From NCBI GenBank assembly GCA_965371445.1, contig CBDUYN010000162.1, positions 1 through 23,852 of the forward strand: a stretch of 23,852 bases of DNA. The letters run 5' to 3'. The translations under genes were made by a program, and so were the position numbers. This stretch comes from DASWIG01 sp965371445. Its GTDB lineage: Bacteria > Acidobacteriota > Thermoanaerobaculia > Multivoradales > J023. Shown here piece after piece: positions 12,774 through 20,339 of the stretch (position 1 is its first letter; each line of letters begins with the position of its first letter). The notes under the pieces are model-generated. The model ran no database searches, was not told where the DNA came from, and worked only from the letters and a program-made list of their open reading frames with translations.

Positions 12774-13869
12774 CGCCCGAGCCCAGCAGTTGCTTCCACC
12801 AGCGCTCTTGCTCGGTGCCGAGCTGCTTCATCTGATCCCGGAGCTCGGTGGCCGGCGCCGGCAGAAAAGCCACCGCCTCTTGCTTGACCTGGAGCATCAG
12901 GAGCTCCGTCTGGAGGCGCCACTTGCCGTCCTCGGCGAGGATGTCCTCGAGGCGGCGGGTGCCGTCGAACTGGAGGTAGAGACGCTTGACCTCCGCGGGG
13001 AGCTGATCCCATTCCTCCTTGGCGGGACGGCGGACCCAAACCGGAACGTAGCGCAGGAACGGACCTACGGGGCTCGCATAGAGCCGGGCGCTGTCGCGTT
13101 GCTCGCGTTCCGCTTCCTCGAAGAGGAGCTCGCGCAGCGGCAGCTCGACCGTCCCCTGGAGCATCGCTTCCCCGACGTCGACGATCTTCAGGAAACCGTC
13201 CTGATAGAGGTCGAAAGTAGCCTGGAGGAAACGGTAGTAGGAGCCGGCGACCTTGTCGTAGATGGTGGCAAGGGTCGAGCGGCCGTTGACCTCGGCGAAG
13301 ATCTGGCGATGCCGGGGCTGGTGACCGAAGCCAGGGAGGTCCATGTCGCGTGCGAGGATCACCTGGTCGTGCGGAAAGGTCTCACGGAGCCGCGAATAGC
13401 CCCCCTTCCACTGAGTCCCCTCGAAGACCAGCTCCAGGGGGTCGATGGGGCGGGCGAGGATCTCGTCGGTGGGCGGCGGCTCGTCCTCGAAAAAGAAGAT
13501 TCCGTGCTCCCATAGGAAAATGTCGAGGACGACGTCGAAGTTGTGCTTGGAGAGGGTTCTCGCGATCTCGGCGGGCTCCAGGAGCTCCATCTCCGCGAGG
13601 ACGGCTCCGAGACGCTTCCCCTCGGCCCGGCACCGGTTGATCGAGTCGCGCAGCACGTCCTCTTCGAGGACGCCCGAGAGCAAGAGGTGCTGGCCGTAGA
13701 ACTCGGCCGTCTGGTTCGTCAGACACGTCCGGACCTGCCCCTCGGCAAAGTAGATGCGTTTCTCGCGGCTCGTGCGGCGCAGCACGAGCGCTCCTGAGCG
13801 GCGCTCGTTTTTCGCCCACATCAAGAGCTCGCCGATGGGGAACGATGACAGACGTCCGGATAGCTCCAT
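12757..13869 (-). CDS. PATAN (DUF4388) domain protein
   Basis: The 370-residue protein starts with a PATAN/DUF4388 domain (about residues 1-130): M-E-L-S-G-R-L at the start, S-G-A-L-V-L near 25-30, and K-R-I-Y-F-A-E-G-Q-V near 37-46 are characteristic. Such domains are found in two-component and gliding-motility signalling proteins and are thought to mediate protein contacts. The remaining 240 residues have no named domain but continue with repeated winged-helix-like segments, including D-L-Y-Q-D-G-F-L near 219-226. No signal peptide or membrane helix is seen. The ATG at 13869 is used because the PATAN domain begins there and AAGGAGG (13882-13888) lies 12 bases upstream; a 32-residue open extension to 13965 crosses the promoter. 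It is divergent from the 983-residue exported protein gene. Confidence 0.82.
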   Translation of the reverse strand: MELSGRLSSFPIGELLMWAKNERRSGALVLRRTSREKRIYFAEGQVRTCLTNQTAEFYGQHLLLSGVLEEDVLRDSINRCRAEGKRLGAVLAEMELLEPAEIARTLSKHNFDVVLDIFLWEHGIFFFEDEPPPTDEILARPIDPLELVFEGTQWKGGYSRLRETFPHDQVILARDMDLPGFGHQPRHRQIFAEVNGRSTLATIYDKVAGSYYRFLQATFDLYQDGFLKIVDVGEAMLQGTVELPLRELLFEEAEREQRDSARLYASPVGPFLRYVPVWVRRPAKEEWDQLPAEVKRLYLQFDGTRRLEDILAEDGKWRLQTELLMLQVKQEAVAFLPAPATELRDQMKQLGTEQERWWKQLLGSGEKTTG

Positions 13870-13895
13870 GTGCGGTGGGTTCCTCCTTGAAAGCG

Positions 13896-13924
13896 ATGCT
13901 ATCGCCGCTGCGGGGACGTGACAA
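13896..13924 (-). promoter_or_regulatory. Sigma-70-type promoter of the PATAN gene
   Basis: Read on the minus strand, TTGTCA (13924-13919) and TAGCAT (13901-13896) are separated by exactly 17 bases. The predicted start near 13889 gives a leader of about 20 bases with the Shine-Dalgarno almost at its 5' end. The -10 overlaps a small dyad GCGAT-GCT-ATCGC (13893-13905), a possible operator. Confidence 0.65.
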
Positions 13925-13954
13925 CCAGGGAGGCATGCGACTAAGCTTGCCGGC

Positions 13955-16906
13955 ATGTTCAGCAAGCGATTCTTCCTCTACCTGGCCTCCCTCTCCACGA
14001 TCTTTTCCGGCCTGGCGGGCTCTGCCGCCGCGGCCGGTCCGCCGTGCCGTCCCTGCGCCGGCGTACAGGTTGCCTTTCCCGAAGCGGCTCACGCGCCGCT
14101 CGTCGAAGACTTTCGCCTCGAAGGCGAAGAGCGCCTTTACGTCGCCTGGCCGGTCTCGCTCGACGGTTCGGCGGACGCGGCGGCGATGGACGCTGTCCTG
14201 CGCCGCGGCGGCACCCCCTGGGTGCTCGCCCGCTTCGCCACCCCGGCGCCGGTCCTGGAGCACACGAGCGAGCTCGAGGCCGAGCTTCGCGACCTCGCGC
14301 GGCTCGCCCGGGACGCCTCGGACCGCGCCCATTTCCAGATCGAATGGACGGGACAGACCGACGCCAAGGGCCAGAGCGACGCTAAAGACTATGCCTTTCT
14401 CTTCAAGCGGGCCGCGGTCACCGTCACCGGCGGCCGGAGCGACGCCCGCGTCCTGGTCGGCCCCCTGCCGGCCGACGCCGAGTGGCTGCGCCGCTTCTAC
14501 GGTGAAGAGGTCGCGGCCTACGTCGACGGCGTCGCCCTCGCGCCGGCCGGAGAGGAGGCGCTCGCCGCCGCCGTCGCGACGATCCGCGAGCTCGATCCGG
14601 GCAAGGGGGTCGTCCTCGACCGGCTGCCCTGGCCTGAGGACGCCACCGAGACCCTGGCCCGCGCCGCCGAGGCGAGCGCCGCGGGCATCGCCGTGACCTT
14701 CTTCGAGCGGGCGCAGCCGTCGGCCGAGGATCTGCGTCCGTTGAAGGTCCTGGCGCGGGAGTTTCAAGGCGACCTCTCCCTCGACCCGGCGACCGTGCCG
14801 TCGGGAGCCGAGAAGGCCTGGACGTTCGTCCACGGCAAGGACCTCTCGCTGCGGGTGATCGCCGAGACCGAGGGAGCGGCCGAGCTCTACTTCGACGATC
14901 CGCAGCTCAAGAGCCCGCGTACGATCGACCTCCAAAACGGCGAGGAGTCGATGGTTTTTGGCCAGCGGCGGACCGCTTCGGGCATCGTCGTGCCCGTCGA
15001 GGGGACGGCTGCGGTGTCGCTCGTGCGGTTGGAGCGGATGACGGCGGCCGAGCTCGAAGGCCTCGAGGAGCGCGTCACCGTCGAGGACACCCGGCAGATG
15101 CCGGTCGAGGAGATCCTGCGCCGGCTCCAGGCTTTCGAGGACGACCAGGCGCGAAAGCTCACCCACTACATAGCTCGCAACACCCTCCACCTGCGCTTCC
15201 TGATCGGCACCGGTGCCGGTTCCGTCGAGGCGGCCTACGAGGGACCGCTCTTCTTTCGCCGCGGCGAAGGCTTCGACTGGGTCTGGGAGACGTTTTACGT
15301 CGACGGCGTCAAGTGGAAGGGCAAGAGGATTCCCGAGATCCCGCTGATCCAACCCGAAAAAGCGGCCTCCCTGCCGCTCGAGATCCACTTCACCAAGGAG
15401 TACCGCTACCGGCTGCGCGGCACCGCCACGGTCACGGGACGCGAGTGCTGGGTCGTCGACTTCGAGCCCGTCGAGGTCGCGCCGGGCAGCGGCCTCTACC
15501 AGGGCACGGTGTGGATCGACCGGTTGGTCTACGCCCGGGTCAAGACCCGCGCCATCCAACTGGGTCTCGAGGGCGAGGTGATCTCGAACGAAGAGAGCGT
15601 TTTTTTCACCCCCATGGACGAAAACGGCCAGCCGGCACCCTGGGAGCAGACGAGCTACGTCCTGCCGACGCGGATCGTCGGCCAGCAGCTGCTCTCCGTC
15701 TTGAACGCCACCGTGCCGGTCGAGACCGAGTCGCAGCTCACCTCGATCCGCATCAACCCCGAGAGCTTCGAGCGCGAGCGCGAGGCCGCCTGGGCGTCGG
15801 AGTCGACCATGGTGCGCGACACCGAGAAGGGCCTGCGCTACCTCGTCCCGGACGAGGAGGGAGGGCGCGTGGTCAAAGAGGGGCTCGACACGAACCGCCT
15901 CTTCGTGGTCGGCGGTGTCTTCTACGACGAGTCGCTCGACTCTCCCATCCCGCTCGCCGGCGTCAACTACCTGGCGCTCGACTGGCGGGGCTCGGGCAAG
16001 CAGCTGAACTTCTTCTTTGCCGGACCGCTCCTGACGCTCAACGTCGCCGAGCCGAGACTTTTCGACAGCCGCTGGGACGCTGGCGTGAACGCCTTCGGTT
16101 TTTTCATCGACCGGGGAGACCAGCTCTACCGCGGCGGCGAGGAGGTCGTGGCGGAGGAGGTGGAATCAAAGACCGGGAGCGTCTCAGTCTTCCTCGGCCG
16201 TCCGCTCGGCAACTTCACCAAGCTCGACTTCACCTACGCCGCGCGCTACGACAAGTACGGCACCGCCGACGACACGGCCGAGGCTTTCCTCCTGCCGTCA
16301 GACACCTTGACATACACCTTTCGTACGGAGCTGGCCTACAACCGCTCAGGCTATCGCTTCAAGCTCCAGGGGAGCTTTCACAGCCGCTCCGACTGGGAGC
16401 CCTGGGGCATCCCGGAGCTCGAAGGCGGCTTCAGCGACCGTCAGCTCCAGGCCTTCGAGGATCAGAAGGACTACGTCCGCTGGCAGGTGACGTTCGCGAA
16501 GACGTTCTGGTTGAAGCGTTTCATGAAAATGAGCGTCGAGCTCGAGCACCTGAACGGCGAGGACCTCGACCGCTTCTCGCGCTACGACTTCGGCATCTTC
16601 GGCGACTCCTCGGTCGGCGGCTATCCGAGCGGGCTCGTACGCGCCGAGAAGGCCGACGGTATTCATCTCGACTACGGCCTGAACGTCGGCAACGTGATCC
16701 GCGTCGAGCTCGAAGGCGACGCCGTCTGGGCGACGAACGAGGAGACGGGGCTCGACCGCGAGCTCCTGGCGGGCATCGGCCTGGAGGGGTCGCTGGCCCT
16801 GCCGTGGCAGATGCTGGTCAATTTCGAAATCGGTCAGGCGGTGGCCGGTCCGGCGGACTCCGTCGCGGCGCGGATCGTTTTCTTGAAGCTCTTTCCGCAA
16901 CGGTGA
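13955..16906 (+). CDS. Large exported protein with probable C-terminal outer-membrane beta-barrel
   Basis: The 983-residue protein carries a signal peptide (about 1-27, ending in A-A-A), followed by C-R-P-C at 31-34. Residues 40-310 alternate strands and helices in a way that recalls a TIM-barrel sugar-hydrolase fold, but no catalytic pair is evident. Residues about 380-590 contain a section resembling the LolA/outer-membrane lipoprotein-sorting fold (Y-R-Y-R-L-R-G near 481, then G-T-V-W-I-D near 513). From about 645 to the end the sequence alternates aromatic and polar residues typical of an outer-membrane beta-barrel, the last strand being R-I-V-F-L-K-L-F before P-Q-R. A role in the outer membrane is inferred; the exact function is unknown. 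The ATG at 13955 lacks a good ribosome-binding site (GGGAGG is 21 bases away), so its start is less certain, though the signal peptide supports it. Confidence 0.75.
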   Translation: MFSKRFFLYLASLSTIFSGLAGSAAAAGPPCRPCAGVQVAFPEAAHAPLVEDFRLEGEERLYVAWPVSLDGSADAAAMDAVLRRGGTPWVLARFATPAPVLEHTSELEAELRDLARLARDASDRAHFQIEWTGQTDAKGQSDAKDYAFLFKRAAVTVTGGRSDARVLVGPLPADAEWLRRFYGEEVAAYVDGVALAPAGEEALAAAVATIRELDPGKGVVLDRLPWPEDATETLARAAEASAAGIAVTFFERAQPSAEDLRPLKVLAREFQGDLSLDPATVPSGAEKAWTFVHGKDLSLRVIAETEGAAELYFDDPQLKSPRTIDLQNGEESMVFGQRRTASGIVVPVEGTAAVSLVRLERMTAAELEGLEERVTVEDTRQMPVEEILRRLQAFEDDQARKLTHYIARNTLHLRFLIGTGAGSVEAAYEGPLFFRRGEGFDWVWETFYVDGVKWKGKRIPEIPLIQPEKAASLPLEIHFTKEYRYRLRGTATVTGRECWVVDFEPVEVAPGSGLYQGTVWIDRLVYARVKTRAIQLGLEGEVISNEESVFFTPMDENGQPAPWEQTSYVLPTRIVGQQLLSVLNATVPVETESQLTSIRINPESFEREREAAWASESTMVRDTEKGLRYLVPDEEGGRVVKEGLDTNRLFVVGGVFYDESLDSPIPLAGVNYLALDWRGSGKQLNFFFAGPLLTLNVAEPRLFDSRWDAGVNAFGFFIDRGDQLYRGGEEVVAEEVESKTGSVSVFLGRPLGNFTKLDFTYAARYDKYGTADDTAEAFLLPSDTLTYTFRTELAYNRSGYRFKLQGSFHSRSDWEPWGIPELEGGFSDRQLQAFEDQKDYVRWQVTFAKTFWLKRFMKMSVELEHLNGEDLDRFSRYDFGIFGDSSVGGYPSGLVRAEKADGIHLDYGLNVGNVIRVELEGDAVWATNEETGLDRELLAGIGLEGSLALPWQMLVNFEIGQAVAGPADSVAARIVFLKLFPQR

Positions 16907-17126
16907 GGCGGCCGGAGCGCGCAGTGGGCGCTCTCGGCCACGCCCCTCCGGGCGCGTGCTCGGCGGCTCAGGCCCTAGGGAGCGCCGCCCATTCACGGCT
17001 CCGGAGAACACTTTAGCCAGGCTTTGTTACCGCCGGGGCTCTTTATCCCCGACTTCTACCGTTTCACGGATCTCGGATTATGGCGGTAGAACGGACTATC
17101 TCATCATCTCGCAGGGAGATGCCGGG
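16907..17126. other. 220-base spacer between convergent genes
   Basis: I see no gene here. The first 110 bases are very GC-rich; the right half is more AT-rich and may be the decayed 3' end of the adjoining pseudogene. It contains the short inverted repeat at 17054-17091. Confidence 0.4.
17054..17091. repeat. 8-bp inverted repeat
   Basis: TTCTACCG (17054-17061) and CGGTAGAA (17084-17091) are perfectly complementary with 22 bases between. A further TACCGCC at 17028-17034 matches the overlapping GGCGGTA at 17082-17088, so two alternative pairings compete for the same right arm. There is no T run, so this is not a clear terminator. Confidence 0.4.
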
Positions 17127-18279
17127 CTAGATTTTCTCTACACCGGTGCCACGTGCCTCGGCCATCTTTAGCTCCTTGAGCAACTCGCCGATTCGGCGGT
17201 TGCGGGCCGTGACGGGGGGCAGCTCGCGGTGGCGCAGGAAGTGCTCAGGTAGAAGACCTCGTACCGGGCCCGGGTAGCTGGTGACCTCGATCCGATCGGC
17301 GTAGACGTAGACCTTGGTGGGCTCCGGCATGTCGGACTCGTAGCTGCGGTGGTAGATCGCGTTGACCACGGCCTCTTCGAGCGCCGGGAAGGGATAGCTC
17401 ACCCAGTTCTCGGTCTCCGGGCGCTCCGGCACCTTGTGGACGTGGAGCGCCACCCGGCCGCGCAGATAGCCCAGACAGTCGCGGAGCTGGCGCAGCAACG
17501 GACCCCGGAACACGTGCTCCTCGAGGATGTCTCCGCCGTTGGCGAAGTGGACCACCTCGATCCGGGCACCGCGAAAAGCCTGCTCGGGATCGTCGCTGAA
17601 ATACAAGAGCGCGATGTTTCGAGGTACCTCGTGCTCGTTCATCCGCTTGGTGATCCGCATGCGGCGATAGATCTCCGGCTCGTCCCGTTCGTTCTCCAGA
17701 CCGCTCTGAATTTCCCGCAGGAATTCGCGAACCAGGGAAGCTCGCAAATCGCTCAGCGTGAAGTCGCGGGCCGGCCGATCGTCGAAGGGAACCTTTGCCG
17801 TCATTTGCAGCAGATCGGTCAGAATCTGCTTCTTGGCTTCGACCGTCTCGGCCCCCAGCCGGACGAAGAACCTTCGCTCGCCGCTCTCCCGACCCGGAGC
17901 GCTGTAGGGCCGGACCTCTCCGGCCGGTGCCCAGACTACGAGGATGTGCCGCCCCCCGACCACCTCGGGCGAGAGGATCGGCTGGTACTCAGGCTCAAGC
18001 CGCCGGCAGTTGCCCCGGATCCATTTCTGGACGGCTTCGAGACGGCTGGGGTCGAGTCCTTCTGGCGGCAGCACCGCGGTGCCGTCGCGATCTTCGACGC
18101 CGATCACGACATAGCCGCCGTTCAGGTTGTGAAAGTCGTTGGCGAAAGCGCAGATCGTCCGCAGCACCTGCTGCGCCGTCGGGCCCTCGTTTCAGGCGCC
18201 CTTGAGCTCGATACGGGGTGCCTCCAACCCCCCGCTGGTAAAGCAGGTCGTCGAGGTTGATGGGAAGGGAAGAGCTCAT
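17127..18279 (-). pseudogene. Decayed AlbA_2/Schlafen-type ATP-binding (RecG-related) protein
   Basis: The reading frame begins with a normal-looking start at 18279 (M-S-S-S-L-P-I-N-L-D-D-L-L) but loses frame at a four-base G/C run (18214-18217). The family signature R-I-E-L-K-G-A continues in another frame, where TGA (18194-18192) stands in place of the Trp expected before N-E-G. After that the frame is open to 17127 and encodes the rest of the AlbA_2 domain (A-F-A-N-D-F-H-N-L-N-G-G-Y) and much of the C-terminal ATPase-like half (P-A-L-E-E-A-V-V-N-A-I-Y-H-R-S-Y). It stops right after G-T-G-V-E-K-I, where homologues normally continue for tens of residues. Three independent lesions make a pseudogene more likely than a sequencing slip. 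A GTG at 18167 could restart a 346-residue fragment. Intact members are implicated in transcription regulation or phage defence. It lies 22 bases after the SurA-like gene. Confidence 0.75.
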
Positions 18280-18301
18280 GGCGGCGACGTGGTTGGCCTC
18301 A

Positions 18302-19471
18302 TCAGCCTCCACCCTCCCCGCCGCCGGTCTCTTCTTCGCCAACACCTTCCGCCTCCTCGTCGACGGCTGGCAGGGTGGGCGCCCGGAAGAGGTCGAGCGG
18401 GCTCTTCTCGCCGCCGAAGTCGACTTCGGCGAGGGTACGGTAACCGACCGCCTCGGGCGGCAGGTCTTCCTTGACGAAGGCGTTGCGCTCGAGCTCGACC
18501 AGGAAGGTCTGCATCTGCTTGTTGAAGCGGCGCGAGCGCTCGATCCCGAGGATCTGATCCTGGACCTCCTTGAAGGGCTTTTGCTCTTCCTCGCGCAGGC
18601 CCGCGAGATGGATGACGTGGAGCCCGCCGCGCGACAAGACCGGCTCGGAGTAGGCGCCAGGCTCGAGCTGCCAGGCGACCTCGGCCAGGTCGGGGTCGAG
18701 CTCGCTTTCCTCCAGCCAGTCGAGGTCGATGACCCCGGTCGTCAGCTCCGCCGAGCGATAGGGCTCGATCACCTCTTCGAATTCCCCGCCTTGGGCGAGC
18801 TTCGCGCGGATTTCCCGAGCCATCTCCTCCAGCTTTTCCGGGGAGGCACCGCTCGCCTCCAGCACGATGACCTCTTTCAGCCAGCGTTGCTCGGGGACGA
18901 CGAACCGCTCGGCGTTGCTGCGGTAATAGGCCCGCAGCTCCTCTTCGGCGACCTGGATCTTGGCGGTCACCTCGCGTCCTACGACCTGGCTCCAGGTGAT
19001 CTCGCGGCGCATGTTGTCCCGCACCTGGTCGAGCGTCATGCCGGAGCTCGCGAGCGCCTGCTGGAGCGTCGCGTCGTCTTCGATGCCCTGGCGCGCCAGA
19101 AGCTCGTCCACCGCCTCCTCGACCTGCTCTTGCGTCACCACGATCCGCAGCTGCTTGGCGCGGGATTGGAGCAGCAGCTCCCGAAAGAGCTCCTGGGCGA
19201 CTTGCCGCCCGACGAGAGAGATCCTCTCCTGCTGCTCTCCCGGCGGCAGCCGGCTGGCGAGGATCTGGGTCACGGTCATCGACTTGCGCTTCTGGTAGTC
19301 GTGGAGCGTCAGGATCTCGTCGTTGACGCGCAGGACGATGCGGTTCAAGTCGTCGGCCAAGCCCTGGGGTGCGCCGAGGAGGACGACGAGCGTCGCCAGG
19401 AGGAGCCAGTGGGGCCGGTTCGCAGCGCGGGCTGTGGGCAGTCGGGCGTCAGAGGTCTTTTTCATGTGCAT
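18302..19471 (-). CDS. SurA-like periplasmic peptidyl-prolyl isomerase/chaperone
   Basis: The 389-residue product has a signal peptide (hydrophobic core 21-35, likely cut near A-D at 39-40), a SurA N-terminal chaperone domain (about 41-190, opening with R-I-V-L-R-V-N-D-E-I-L-T), and one parvulin (PpiC) domain (about 195-293; G-G-L-H-V-I-H at 282-288). SurA-like proteins escort outer-membrane proteins through the periplasm. E. coli SurA has two parvulin domains; here one is visible. The C-terminus is an acidic/Gly-rich tail (371-389). The ATG at 19471 overlaps the end of the upstream PpiC gene by 23 bases; a second ATG at 19465 is also possible. Ribosome-binding signals are weak (AGGG), so translation probably depends on coupling to the upstream gene. 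It is the third gene of the mfd operon. Confidence 0.85.
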   Translation of the reverse strand: MHMKKTSDARLPTARAANRPHWLLLATLVVLLGAPQGLADDLNRIVLRVNDEILTLHDYQKRKSMTVTQILASRLPPGEQQERISLVGRQVAQELFRELLLQSRAKQLRIVVTQEQVEEAVDELLARQGIEDDATLQQALASSGMTLDQVRDNMRREITWSQVVGREVTAKIQVAEEELRAYYRSNAERFVVPEQRWLKEVIVLEASGASPEKLEEMAREIRAKLAQGGEFEEVIEPYRSAELTTGVIDLDWLEESELDPDLAEVAWQLEPGAYSEPVLSRGGLHVIHLAGLREEEQKPFKEVQDQILGIERSRRFNKQMQTFLVELERNAFVKEDLPPEAVGYRTLAEVDFGGEKSPLDLFRAPTLPAVDEEAEGVGEEETGGGEGGG

Positions 19472-20339
19472 AGGAACCCTGGTAGTCGAAAGGGAAGTTG
19501 CTGAGGTGACTCGTGACATTGTAGCGTCGCCGGGCCTCGTCGATGAAGGTCGCGACCAGCTCGTCGACGTGGCGGCGCTCGAGACGCCGCTTGATCTCCG
19601 CGGAGGCCTCCTCCAGCGGCACCGCTTCAGCGGGGAATCGTTCCACGACCTGGAAGATGTGGAGACCGTACTCGGCGACGAGGACGTCGCTCGTCTCGCC
19701 CGCCTCGAGCTCGAAGATGGCGTCGGCAAAGGCGGCGGGCAGGTCCTCGCGCGCCAGGCGCCCCTGCTCGCCGCCGAGATGGGCCATGGGCACCTGCGAG
19801 TAGCGGCTCGCCACCTGGGCGAAGTCCTCGCCCCTCTCCAGGGCGCCCTGGGCCTCCTCGGCAACCGGACGCTCGTAGACCAGGATCTGTCGCAACCGAA
19901 CGCTCTCCGGGCGCAGATACTCTTCTTCGTGGTCTTCGTAATAGGCCGTGGCCTCGGCCTCCAGGTCGAAGCCGGCAGCCGACTCCCTCAAGAGGTAGCT
20001 CACTGCCATCCGCTGGTCAAGCGAGGGAGTCGCCGGCGATTCGGAGTGGGTCTCGAAGCCGCGATCGAGGGCCAGGCGCACCAGGAGCTGCTCCTCAAGG
20101 AACTGGTCGAAGAGTTGGTTCAAGACCGCGTTCCCGAGCGGCAGGTCCGGCGCGTCGACGTTCTCGCGCAGGTAGGACTCGAAGCGCGAGTAAGAGATGT
20201 CCGAGCCGTCGATCGAGACCACGACGTCGCTGCCGATGGAAGACGTCTTCCGGCAGGCGGGTGTCCCGGCCACGATCAAGAGGCCGGCGAGCACCGCCAG
20301 TCGCCGTCTGCTTCTACAGACGCCTGTCCACCAAATCAT
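19449..20339 (-). CDS. PpiC/PrsA-like parvulin isomerase, probable lipoprotein
   Basis: This 296-residue protein has an N-terminal export signal (R-R-R at 11-13, hydrophobic 14-25) ending in T-P-A-C29, a weak lipobox, so it may be a membrane-anchored lipoprotein. A SurA/PrsA-type N-terminal helical domain (about 40-140) precedes a parvulin domain (about 146-234; L-R-Q-I-L-V at 149-154, G-L-H-I-F-Q-V at 225-231). It probably works with the downstream SurA-like protein on exported or outer-membrane proteins. The ATG overlaps the mfd stop as ATGA, and GAGGAGGTGA, a very strong Shine-Dalgarno, lies inside the last codons of mfd, so translation is coupled. If C29 is not lipidated it would be a soluble periplasmic protein. 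Confidence 0.84.
   Translation of the reverse strand: MIWWTGVCRSRRRLAVLAGLLIVAGTPACRKTSSIGSDVVVSIDGSDISYSRFESYLRENVDAPDLPLGNAVLNQLFDQFLEEQLLVRLALDRGFETHSESPATPSLDQRMAVSYLLRESAAGFDLEAEATAYYEDHEEEYLRPESVRLRQILVYERPVAEEAQGALERGEDFAQVASRYSQVPMAHLGGEQGRLAREDLPAAFADAIFELEAGETSDVLVAEYGLHIFQVVERFPAEAVPLEEASAEIKRRLERRHVDELVATFIDEARRRYNVTSHLSNFPFDYQGSYAHEKDL

Noticed and set aside
13382..15559. A 725-codon open frame on the minus strand across two other genes
   Set aside because: It is antisense to the exported-protein gene and frame-shifted against the PATAN gene; composition is the Arg/Gly/Asp/Leu-rich type expected from the shadow of high-GC coding DNA, and it has no domain or ribosome-binding site.
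15313..17016. A 567-codon open frame on the plus strand
   Set aside because: Overlaps the exported-protein gene in another frame and is Arg-rich shadow sequence.
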